Source: Calycina herbarum
Lineage: Eukaryota; Ascomycota; Leotiomycetes; Helotiales; Pezizellaceae
Assembly: GCA_001414485.1 (NCBI GenBank)
Contig: LLEY01000061.1
Coordinates: 186,001-250,000, forward strand
Length of the DNA: 64,000 bases
Direction: 5' to 3'
Each line of letters begins with the position of its first letter. Within the stretch, counting starts at the first letter, position 1. The notes beneath the pieces were generated by a model that worked only from the letters and a program-made list of their open reading frames with translations, did no database searches and was not told the origin of the DNA. The position numbers and the translations under genes are program-made. Of this stretch, positions 44,343 to 54,649 are shown in pieces.

Positions 44343-46200
44343 GATGAATATGTTGATTTTGTTGTTTGTTTGTTGTTGAGGAAGAGTAATTAAGAGAGTG
44401 ATGGAAGGTAGAGTATAAAAATTAAAGGAGTGTTTAATAAAAAGGGACTGTGGCGGCCACTGGGGCGCTCGGTGAAAAGAATGAGGGAGTTGGTTGGGCA
44501 CTGTTGAAGATGATAGTAGTGATGAGCAAGAATATCCAAGAGAGGAAGATCCTCAACATAATATACTGCTTGCTCTACCGCAATGCCTTCGTCAGTTGCT
44601 GGGTCTGGTCCCCTCGGAACCAAAGATTTCCGCTCATAAACCCATCCCGGTCATGAGTTTAATTGAATTAGGCTCATGATCCCTTGTGAATAGCGCCTTG
44701 GTAACCAACCTTAATGCAACCCAGACATGTTCAAATTCCGACTCCCGAGAGGGAATAGGCCGGGGGATGGGGTAGGCTCATGGTGGCCGAGTGGTTGAGT
44801 GTTGGCTAGGTAGCATGAGTTCGTACCGGCATCAAGTCTCCTGACGCGTCTGATGTCCAAAAAGGGCACAGACATTCTTCCATGAGCAAAGACGGGATGA
44901 CAGCAAACCGTCGCTATAATAAACATTTAATAGAAAATGGCCAATGGCTAGAGTTGGTGGAGGCATAAACAAAAGACTTGGCGGGGTAATGCCCCTGTCA
45001 AAAAGATGGGTTGACACCAACGCAAAACCCATTCATGTTTAATCGACGGAGCTGTGCCCACTTGTGCAACGCTTCAACCATCAGCAACCCGAGCAAGCTA
45101 TATCGGCATGATGAAAACAATAATACGAAAACAGAGTCTTCAGGGTATTCTCCGATAATCCCACATGGATTGGCCAAATGGCCATTGGTGTTTTGATACA
45201 CACCGATTGTGTCGTTGTGCAGCCTTTTTGGCTTATTGTCAAGTAACCACTGACGTCTGAAGGAGCAGCGTCTGAAGAATGTCACAACAAGGTACTCGAC
45301 TTGGATTGAAAATCGTGCAACCAGATGGGCATCAAAGTATGCACAGCGGTAATGAAGCTCGTGTATCCCATGGTTCGTCTCACCGCGTTGACTAAGATAA
45401 GACGACACGGTGGGGTGGCCAGGATACAATCGGATGAGTTTTAAAGTATCTCCGTACCCTGAGGGGATGGAGAAGTTGATGGAAATGATGATATGCCAAG
45501 ATACATTGGCAGTGAGGTCTTGACTGGTGGCACTTGACTCAGTTGAGACGATGACCGGGAGGGGGGGAGAAAAATTGCCTCTCAATGGCGACTCTCGGAC
45601 GATGGGGCTAGGGAATCAGACCAAGAATTACTTCTCAGGCCATCCCGTCGCCCATATGGACCATCAGATATACTCGGCGACATCACAAGCCGTGTTTATC
45701 TGTTTTGTGCTGAGCGCGAGATGCTTCGTTTCAATAGCAGAAAAAATAGCTCCTTCGGGTCGCGGACTTTGACGATCCTCAATGCGATGATAGACTGACG
45801 AAATCGCAACGCCGCATCAGGAGGGAAAGTCTCCGATGCAAAAGTCTTAATAAACACGACACGGCACTTGCTCGCAACAACAGAACAGAACGTAATTTCA
45901 AGCAGTGCTGTGACGTGAGGCTGATGATATGGCAGTGTTTGCACCAAGTTTGATGTTGGAGGTCGATGAAAAATGTGAAAAATGGAGGGGAAGAAAAAAG
46001 GCAAAAGGTGGGGCGTTATCAGACGCACGTGACTTATCTTAGCTCGCCAGGCGGCGCTACGATTGGTCGATTGTGGTCGAGCTTTTGAGTCGGTAAAAAA
46101 ATAAAATTTCCATCTGGAACCCCAAGCTCCATCGCAAGCAAAAACATCAACACGATTCTCACCCCGCAATCGAATCAATCGTGAAAACTTGCTTCCAGAG
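44343..46200. other. intergenic region, divergent promoters
   Basis: Lies between the divergently transcribed Asn/Gln-rich gene and fibrillarin. A 195-codon minus ORF (44998-45585) shows no motifs. A class II tRNA-like A-box occurs at 44784. An ATTGG (reverse CCAAT) lies at 46062, about 140 bp upstream of the fibrillarin start. Confidence 0.4.
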
Positions 46201-47440
46201 ATGGCATACACACCTAGAGGAGGGCGTGGCGGTGGAGACCGAGGAGGTCGTGGAGGTTTCTCCCGTGGAGGAGGAGGTGGTGATCGTGGAGGTCGCGGTG
46301 GATTCTCCAGAGGTGGCGGAAGAGGTCAGTTTTTACAACCACCCCAAGCTCTGTGCAGCAATTGAATGGTCCTGGATGTCTTCAAGGCCTTTAGTCTCCT
46401 GCCAAGCTTAAATCATTATGAAAACAAGAGTAGCTGACCGGGGGGTAAGGAGGTCGAGGTGATAGCAGAGGCGGTCGTGGAGGCGGCAGAGGAGCACCAA
46501 GAGGAGGTCGTGGGGCACCCAGAGGAGGAGCAGGAGCCAAAGGAGGCGCAAAGACCATCATTGTGAGTTTGCGCAAAGAATCTCAGTCGCGATCGCATTG
46601 TCTAACTAGCGCAGGAACCCCATCGTCATGCTGGTATCTTCGTCGCCCGTGGAAAGGAAGACATGTTGGTCACCAAGAACTTCTGCCCCGGCGAGTCGGT
46701 CTATGGCGAGAAGCGCATCAGTGTTGAGAACACTGGTGGTACCAACGAAGACGGCACTCCAAAAGTCACCAAAACCGAGTACCGAGTCTGGAATCCCTTC
46801 CGAAGCAAGTTGGCAGCAGGTGTTTTGGGAGGTCTCGACGAGATTTTCATCAAGCCCGGCGCAAAAGTCTTGTATCTCGGTGCCGCTTCTGGAACCTCTG
46901 TTTCTCACGTCGCAGATATTGTTGGACCAACTGGCACAGTTTTCGCCGTCGAGTTTTCGCATCGTTCCGGTCGTGATTTGATTAACATGGCAACCCACCG
47001 CACAAACGTTATCCCAATCATCGAAGACGCCCGACACCCATTGAGATATAGAATGTTGGTATCGATGGTCGATGTCATCTTTGCAGATGTCGCACAACCA
47101 GATCAAGCTAGAATTGTCGGAATGAACGCACATTTGTTCCTCAAGGTTGGAGGAGGTATTGTGATTTCCATCAAGGCAAACTGTATCGACAGTACCGCAC
47201 CAGCAGAGCAAGTTTTCGCAAGAGAGGTCCAGAAGATGAGAGAGGAGAGAATGAAGCCTTTGGAACAGTTGACTCTTGGTAAGAGATCCCCCACTATGCA
47301 TTGCATACATGCCTTGTATTCCCTGCCACGCATCATAATTGCCCCCCTTATACGTACCCCTTCTAATCACACCCATTACAGAGCCTTTCGAGAGAGATCA
47401 CTGCGTCGTCGTAGCCCGTTATGTCCGATCCGTCACATAA
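46201..47440 (+). CDS. nop1: fibrillarin, rRNA 2'-O-methyltransferase (NOP1)
   Basis: Catalytic subunit of box C/D snoRNPs; it 2'-O-methylates pre-rRNA and acts in the nucleolus. It is also the known glutamine methyltransferase of histone H2A. 319 aa, the normal family size. Exons are 46201-46324, 46450-46562, 46615-47278 and 47382-47440; introns of 125, 52 and 103 nt, with branch sites CTGAC, CTAAC and CTAAT. The N-terminal ~80 residues are a Gly/Arg-rich (GAR) domain ([19 protein letters not shown]). The methyltransferase fold follows: [23 protein letters not shown] loop [61 protein letters not shown]. The C-terminus [14 protein letters not shown] is on the short last exon. All expected motifs are intact. 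Confidence 0.97.
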
Positions 47441-48315
47441 ACATCCTCTTTCATGATTATCCTCCCACATCTCTTTCCCGGGGCAACAAATACGCGGAGA
47501 ACGCCATCCTTGGTGAACGATGTCCTATATCCCTGTGCTCCGAAATCTGCAGTTGTGGATTTTCTCATTTTCGCATGTCAGGATAGGAATGGTTGTCTTG
47601 TCTATTGCTCTCTCGGCGGTGTAACTAAAGGTCTTTGGCGTTATATGGTTTCTTCAAATAGGTTGTGTTGCGAAAAATTCGGAAAAATGAAATCTCTAAA
47701 ATGCGTACAGATTTTGTTTGTTGACGTTTGAATATCATATTTTGGCAAGTTGTTTTTCAAGTATCTTTCGACTTGCGTACTTCCTAGGCGCAGAATGAGT
47801 TTCTTGAACTTTGTCCCAGGCGAAATAAACGATGAAATTTGCATGGGGACTACCCCAGGATAACGTTTAATTCGCCTGCGACGAAGTAGTTTTCTACTCA
47901 AGGAGAACCACCAAGAATCGAGACAAGTTTGCGTCTTTTCTATTACTTTGATTTCTGGCTCTGCTTGGTTTTTCCCCCTTCAATTTTCTCGTCCATCCCT
48001 CTGGGTTTGCAGAGGCCAATGATGCCAAGGGATGGGATGGACTCGATAAAACCGATAAAAGGTGGTGTTCTTTCTAGGTGCAATGCAGAATGGAGGTATT
48101 AAGTTCCTTTGAGTTTCGTTACTTCGACTTCTTCTCTTCAGTTTTTATTTTGTTTTTAGCTCTGCTTGTCAATTTCCTGTTCCTTGTCTCTACGCCAAAG
48201 GAAGGGACGAAGAGATGGCAAAAATGGGGTGCTTTTGCTTCACATGATAGAGACGTTGAAATATTGAGAGAGAAAGTATCTCTCTCATGTGAAGACTTGT
48301 TATGAATCAAAGTTC
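47441..48315. other. 3' flank of fibrillarin gene
   Basis: No gene recognised; short ORFs only. It ends exactly where the transposon nest begins (TA at 48316-48317). Confidence 0.4.
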
Positions 48316-48317
48316 TA

Positions 48318-48982
48318 CAGCGGGGGTTCGCAAATATTCGTACGGTCCCCTTTTTACACCAAAAGTCATCTTAAGAAAGACGTTTTATATATTTATCTTT
48401 ATATTTACACAATATCTAAAACTAAGAACTAAGATTATTTCAAGTATTTAAATAATAGTCTTTAAAGACAAATATACTAAATATATACTAGGTCTTAAGT
48501 TATAATAGTATAAAAGTAGAAAGAGTTAAGAAAACACTAGATTATACTAAAATTAAGTAGAATTTTGTGACAGTCCCAGTCACATACGACTGGATCACGT
48601 GACCGAGGATCTACCGAAGTCTCACTTAGTGTAGATAAATAGAGACAGAGCGTACTAACTCTCCTCTTCTCTCTTTAGTTTAGTTTTCCTCGAATACAGG
48701 TACTATTCTATAAGCACTTCTTTTAGTATATTTATAGAAGGCTGTTATAAATTTAGTAACTTTCTAGATACTTCTTACTATAACCTAAATAAAGTAGAAT
48801 TAGCTTAGCTTAAAAGAAAAAGTAAGAGTACAAAGTAAAGATATATTACTTTTCTAAAGATAAGTTTAAAAACTTTTAAGAAATAATTAGAGTTTATTTT
48901 ATAATAGTATTTTAAATAGAGTAAATTTTAGTAATTTTAGATATAAAAAAGAGAGCGTACGAATATCTACGAACCTTCGCTA
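48318..48982 (+). mobile_element. TIR element family B, copy 1 (non-autonomous)
   Basis: Left end CAGCGGGGGTTCGCAAATAT; right end around CGTACGAATATCTACGAACC then TTCGCTA, the RIP-altered complement. Flanked by TA at 48316-48317 and 48983-48984. The interior is AT-rich and non-coding, and is interrupted by a 184-bp solo LTR (48566-48749), so the element proper is about 476 bp. A second, split copy lies at 49272-49319 plus 53392-53667. Confidence 0.82.
48566..48749 (+). mobile_element. solo LTR, 184 bp, inserted in TIR element copy 1
   Basis: Starts TGTGACAG and ends CTGTTATA, which is CTGTCACA after two C-to-T changes, so the ends were once perfect 8-bp inverted repeats. Flanked by a perfect 5-bp target duplication AATTT (48561-48565 and 48750-48754). 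The comparison copy at 53430 lacks this insert. It contains GATCACGTGACC and a CT-rich block, as expected of LTR promoters. The parent retroelement is not in the window. Confidence 0.85.
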
Positions 48983-49271
48983 TAATTTATAGACTTAATT
49001 ATTAATTAGAATATTCTAGAATTTCTTTAGAAATCAAGTAGTTTCTAAGTATTTATTAAGGCTATAATTAAAGAAGTTACGTAGTAAATAAAGTACTCGA
49101 GAGCTCTCGCTTAAGCTCTCGATAGTCTAGAACGCTACTCCGATACTACTCCGGGCCGGCCTCTGATACCTTCGGCCCGGTCACGTGTATATATTAACTA
49201 ATTAATAATACTTAAAAACACTTAATTAGATTAGATTAATACTTAATCTAATCTAATCTAATTATTACTTT

Positions 49272-49319
49272 TACTAGATAAATATACTAAATATATACTA
49301 GGTCTTAAGTTATAATAGA
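49272..49319 (+). mobile_element. TIR element family B, copy 2, left fragment
   Basis: Matches the interior of copy 1 around 48472-48510 (AATATACTAAATATATACTA ...). It stops at the target site of the LTR retrotransposon. Its own left terminus is not visible; 48985-49270 is TA-rich sequence of unknown origin. Confidence 0.65.
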
Positions 49320-49324
49320 GTAAA

Positions 49325-49566
49325 TATTAGAGCTTATAGTAAGTGCTAATGAATTGAACTATAGAGGCTGTCTATGTATAAGAAGATTCGATTATTCTTC
49401 CTAAGCTAGAGTCCTTACTAACTTATATACTTAGTTAGCTCTTTCTAGAGAGTTCTACTAAGAGTACTCTCGAAGGTTCTATTACGTCTATGCGTTGCTA
49501 AGCGAGGTCACGTGAATGCGTCGCTGGAGTACTCCGAGACTTATTCTACAGGTGTAACCCTTGATA
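49325..49566 (-). repeat. 3' LTR of the gypsy relic
   Basis: Pairs with 53147-53391 over its whole length. Its outer end at 49325 abuts the GTAAA target duplication. The end at 49561-49566 reads TTGATA, i.e. TTGACA after one transition. Confidence 0.85.
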
Positions 49567-52500
49567 TTACCTCTCTTCCTACTCTTAAAAGTAGGTATCT
49601 AGGGCTACTATATTCTCTAACTTAGTAGTAGGTTCCTATATTAGGTTTATATATCCTGTCTATTTAATCTTATACTCGAGTCGAGTACGAGAGCCTTTCC
49701 CTAAGAGCTTCTTTTGCTATTAACCTAGTATTCTTTTAACTTACTATTCTATAGTATCGTCTACTAATATTACAAGTAGTTGATTATCGTCTGTAATTTA
49801 ACTAGGTAGCGAGTCTATAGCTGCTAGCCTTAATAAGTCTATATTAAAGATATTATAGATACTAGGCAGAGTGTCTAGCCTATATATAGACGAGCTAATA
49901 ACCTCGATAACTATAAACTTAGTAGATTAAGTATCTAGTTTCTTACTAGCCCTATCTATCTATATATTCCGTAAGCTTAAGTAAACCTTATTTCTAACCT
50001 TATATATAGGAGTAGTATTCTGTAAACGATTTACTTAAGTCTTCTAGTCTTATTATACTCTTACTATTAATAATTATACCTATTCTATAATAGCCTTAAT
50101 CTTTACTACTATTGCTTCGCTCTTTTGAATTAGTGTTTTTGTATTTACAGGTGCTACGACGTCTATTAAGATACTTATAGTACTAGTTATAGGTGCTGTC
50201 TATAAAGACTAAGACATCGTCGATATATACTAAGACAAAGTTGTCTAAGAACTCTTAAAGCGTATAATTAATATACTACTAGAAAGTACTAGGAGTATTT
50301 ATAAGTCTAAAAGAGGTAATAAGCTATTTAAAAAGCCTAAAGCGTGTCTAGAAAGCCGTTTTCTACTTATCTTCCTCTTTAATTTATATCTTATAAAACG
50401 TAGTAATAATATCTATTTTTATAAACTACTTTGCTTTTCCGATCTAGTTAAGTATCTCTTAGATTAAGAGTAATAGATAGCGGTCTTTATAGGTTAACTT
50501 ATTTAGTACCTAGTAGTTATAATAGAACTGTAGGCTCTCTTCTAGCTTCTATATAAAGAGTACTAGCACAGCTGCTAGAGAGTTGCTTACTCGAATAAAT
50601 TCCTTGTCTAGTAGCTCTATTAGAGTTTTATAGAGTACTAATAGCTCGTTCTATAATATATTATAGAGTAGCCTCTATAAGACTATTTTCTTAGATCCGC
50701 TATCTGTTTATAAAAGCTTAATACTATAATTAATTCCTTATTAGTATACTAGTAACTTGTTTACTTCTTTTCTATCGAAAGCTAGGTAGAATTCTAGATC
50801 GATCTAGCTAGGCAGCTTTGTCTACAGGTCTATATACTTCTTCTCTACTAACGCTTTACTAATATCTACGAGGCTAGCTAAGAAAACTTATAGTATATGT
50901 TTACGATCTATAAGAAAGTAGAAGACGGCTATGCTTACTTACTTATAAGAGTAAGACTTTTCTAGCTTATTATAAACTTCTAACCTAGAGTTTTAAAAGA
51001 GTAAGTATCTCTTAACAGTATTAAGTAAAGCTCGCTCTTTCCTTAACTAAGATTTTCTTAGAATTATTTTATAGCTCTTGATCTTAGGAACTACGTAAGT
51101 ATAAACCCGTTTCTACTAGTAGCCTCTAATGTCTATATTAAAAGATACTACTTAGAATATAGTATCCTTTAATACTACTTAGGATATAGTATCTTTTAAT
51201 ACTCCTTCTACTAACTATAAATACTTTAGTATAATTTATATATAAGAGAGCTAATAACGATAGATAAAACAGTCTAAAATAATTCTATAGACTAAATACT
51301 CTAAATCTACTAAGGCTTATAAAGTAGCTACTCTATTTACTAAAGCCGATATAAGAAGAGGTTTTTTATCTATATATTCCTACTTAAAATGTCTTTAAGT
51401 ATCTATTACTAATAACTCCCTTCGTCGCCTCTGTCTACGCTTTCTAATAGAAGCTACTAGTTTTTCGAATCTGAGGAGATATTACCGTCTTCTTCTTCTA
51501 ATTCTAGCGCTACCTCCTTAACCTCTGCCTTCTGTTTACAGACCGAATCCGCTGTTATAGATTACCTTAGTAGTTTATATAGACATTCTTAAACAAAATA
51601 ACTAGTAGCTCCGCAGCGAAGACAGCGACTAGTATAAGCACGGTTGCTTCGTTCTTCCTAGAACACCTATTTAGTACGCTTAGTACTAGTTGTTAAGACT
51701 TTAGCAGGTGCTGTATTACGAATCACGTGTAAGTATATAACGAGTGAAGACCAGGCGGCGCTCTAACAGGTTAAGCACTATCGGAAACTCTTATAGAAGA
51801 AGGATCCTTAGACTAGCTAAGCGATCCATGGATTTCTTTGGGCAAGAAACATCACGTGACCTAGTCGCCTGAGTCGCTTGAGTCGCCTGTCGACTGAAGC
51901 GATCAGGGCGAGCGACTAGAGCGATTAGAACGGGAGATTATAGTTCTATATAAAGACTAGCACGTCTGCTATTAGATAGGAGCTTCGTACTTAACTTTAG
52001 TTATTAATCTTATTATCTTATTTAATATCTTTGATATAAGTAACGAGTTCACTTCTAAGTAAATAACCCGGCGTATCTATACTTCTTACTTATATACTAA
52101 CCTTCGAGACTTAGTTATCTTTGTTTAGTTCGTTTAAGTTTCGTTATATACCGGTTTCTAATCTATACTCTCTACAGATACCTTATAGATAACTTTCGGT
52201 CTATTAGTAATATTACCGCTTATTACCTACTATATAGTATCCGTCGAGCGTTTCTAAGAGGTCTATAGTATTTCTAGGAGAGTCTAGGCTCTAGATCTTA
52301 ATATTCGAGCTTTATAAGCTCTTAAGCAGTCGTCTGTTTCTTTAATAATAGAGTAGTAAGACTCGAAGTTAGGTTAAGAAGGAACTATAATCATCGCTTT
52401 AACTAACTCGTTGCTAAGGATTCGGTTAAGAGATATCTTCTTTACGTCGTCTAGCTAAGATCCTCCTCTAGACTCTATAAGCAGAGCTTACTATTCTATA

Positions 52501-53146
52501 AAGACCTCTAGAAATAGTCTTAAGCTCTAATAGAAGGATTCTAGCTTTCGTTATACTCTTTCCTTAGCTTACGAGTCTCTAAATATAAACTCTACTTAAT
52601 CTAAGAAATCACTACTATTAGCTAGCTCTAGCTTACTCTATTCCCGTACCTATACTTCTATTCTATAAAGCGCCTTACTCTATAGAGATCTATTAAGTAT
52701 CTAAAACTTAATATATTTAGTATATCTATAGTAGTTAACTTCGATTTTAGCTCGTGCTTATTATAACTAAGCTTCTAGCTTATCTAAGTCTTTATAGAAT
52801 TCTAGTAGCAGAGGAAGAGATTTCCTAGGTTTATTATCGTTATAGACTATCTATAAACAAGCTTTCTTATCCTTCTTTTACTTATTTATAATCCGTAGAT
52901 AATCGTTCTTTTAGATAGATATTAACTAATTCTACTACTATTAAATATACTATAGAAACTAAGTAAGTAGCTGATTTAGTATACCGCCTTCTTATAGTTC
53001 TTCTATTATCTATAAGTTCTATAAATACTATAAAATAGCTCGTAAGTTCTAGTATTACTATAAAGGCCTAATATATTCTAGTATTACTAAAATAGCCTAA
53101 TATATTCTAGTATTACTATAAATACCCGTTGTTTTTAAATCGAATC

Positions 53147-53391
53147 TAATATTAGAGCTTATAGCAAGTGCTAATAAATTAAACTACAGAGGCTGTCTAT
53201 ATATAAGAAGATTCGATTATCCTTCCTAAGCCAGAGTCCTTGCTAACTTATATACTTAGTTAGCTCTTTCTAGAGAGTTCTGCCAAGAGTACTCTCGAAG
53301 GTTCTGTTACGTCCATGCGTTGCCAAGCGAGGTCACGTGAATGCGTCGCTGGAGTATTCCGAGACTTATTCCACGGGTGTAACCCTTGACA
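53147..53391 (-). repeat. 5' LTR of the gypsy relic
   Basis: Begins TGTCAAGGGTTACACC on the minus strand. It keeps more CpA/TpG dinucleotides than the other LTR (e.g. GCCAAGAG, CCATGCGTTGCC), so it is the less RIP-damaged of the pair. Confidence 0.85.
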
Positions 53392-53667
53392 GTAAAGAGT
53401 TAAGAAAACACTAGATTATATTAAAATTAGATAAAATTTAATAACTTTCTTAATATCTCTTACTATAACCTAATTAAATTAAGATTAGTTTAGCTTAGAA
53501 GAAAGACTAAGAGTATAAAGTAAAGATATCTTAATTTTCTAGAGATATGTTTAAGAACTTTTAAAAAATAGTTAGGGTTTATTTTACAGTAGAGTTTTAA
53601 ATAAGGTGACTTTCAGTGATTTTAGGTGTAAAAAGGAGAGCGTACGAATATCTACGAACCCCCGCGG
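53392..53667 (+). mobile_element. TIR element family B, copy 2, right fragment
   Basis: Continues copy 2 after the retrotransposon (AGAGTTAAGAAAACACTAGA ...) to the right TIR CGTACGAATATCTACGAACC then CCCGCGG. TA follows at 53668-53669. Aligns with 48519-48982 of copy 1 minus its solo LTR. Confidence 0.82.
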
Positions 53668-54099
53668 TAACAAGCTGATTTCTGGGACGAGTGTAGCCAG
53701 TGGAAATCCATCATTATGATGAAGTTCTTCGCGAATCACGCCCTTTATTCCTACGTTTTTGTCTTTAGGATTTTCCAATAAGCCAGAAATGTTTGAAGTG
53801 GTGATTCGTTTGTGGACTTGGTATCTTGGGTGGTGTTGGCGATGGGGTTGGGGTTTGACTCGAGGGTTTAGAAGGACTGCAGTCAATGCTTTTCACATGA
53901 TACTTGCTCTTCATACTTGACTGTTATTTGCATTTGGCTGGAAGTCTGATTATTGCAAACATATCAGCTTGACCCAAGGTAAAGTTCTACTCCTCCGCGT
54001 CACTGCCTTCAAGCTTGGCAATAACATCTTTTTCTTTCGTGGTTTACTTTGAAACATATCACTCCTTTGGTCTTCATCAGCTTCGACCTCATTCTGAAT

Positions 54100-54640
54100 T
54101 TGACAGTCCTAAAGTGGTACTATCGCTTGAGTTCTGATATTTGATTCTAACAAAATTTTAGCCCCTGCCGAAGGGTGGAAGCTTCGAATACATGCATTGT
54201 CGCTTTCTCTGGTTCTTTCGACGGCTGGAGCTGCTTCGTCGCAAAATGTCTTGAGCTTGAAAATTTAGCATTTGTCATAGAGAAATGATTTTAAATTTCT
54301 GACTCACAGCAGCCACGTTTTTGGTAATCTGATTGCGTTGGAAAAGATCCTCGTGTCGTGGGGCTGCAGCTTCGAGTCGCTTCAATGATGGTTCTGCGTC
54401 ACAAAGAGGCTTGAAAGTGGCCTCCCATTTCGCAACCTGAGCTTGCAATTCGTCTGAACGTTCATACAAAAGATCGAACTTTGTCTGAGACATGACTGGG
54501 ACAATACAACCAGGGAAACAATAGAGCATGGTTTTCCCCTTGGCACTGAAAATCTTTCGTTTGCGGCGCTCGAGGTCGATTGTACCTTCCTCGGATTTGT
54601 CGCCAGAATCAAGACCTTCGTTCTGTCTCGGATCTCAATA
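54100..54640 (-). pseudogene. unrecognised gene remnant or short hypothetical gene
   Basis: The minus strand holds a coherent open stretch (DLERRKRKIFSAKGKTM ... MSQTKFDLLYERSDELQAQV, KWEATFKPLCDAEPSLKRLE) with coiled-coil-like helical composition. It is followed by a good intron (donor GTGAGT near 54304, acceptor TTTCAAG near 54257) and a second exon LKTFCDEAAPAVERTRESDN. No upstream exon with a convincing start was found (a stop lies just 5' of DPRQNEGL), and downstream the frame ends soon. A Lys-rich NEVEADEDQRSDMFQSKPRK stretch near 54010-54090 may be another exon. I cannot name the family. It is either a fragment left beside the transposon nest or a small gene with an unseen first exon. 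Confidence 0.45.
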
Positions 54641-54649
54641 CGCCTTAAA

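Larger units (their letters stand above)
49325..53391 (-). mobile_element. Ty3/gypsy chromovirus relic, RIP-mutated, in minus orientation
   Basis: 4067-bp LTR retrotransposon flanked by a perfect GTAAA target duplication (49320-49324, 53392-53396). The two LTRs (~242-245 bp) differ mainly by C/T and G/A transitions. Translating the minus strand, through many stops, gives a degenerate CCHC zinc knuckle near 51580-51628 (RCLRCGATSYF.xEC), with the His codon changed to Tyr. It also gives reverse-transcriptase text near 50398-50632 (LLDKEFIRVSNS, YRxLNKLTYKDRY) and a chromodomain-like tail near 49590-49695 (YKIKxTGY, EPTTKLENIVALD). RT to chromodomain is only about 0.7 kb, so RNase H and most of integrase are missing. 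Inactive. It sits inside TIR family B copy 2. Confidence 0.85.

Noticed and set aside
44998..45585. 195-codon minus ORF
   Set aside because: Length is notable but no motif, signal peptide, neighbours in frame or splice evidence; left as unassigned.
45696..46211. 171-codon minus ORF opposite the fibrillarin promoter
   Set aside because: Overlaps the start of nop1 and its promoter; no domain.
48318..53667. Single 5.35-kb DNA transposon with TIRs
   Set aside because: The left TIR pairs with a nearer right end at 48982 with its own TA; the far right TIR belongs to a second copy split by an LTR element.
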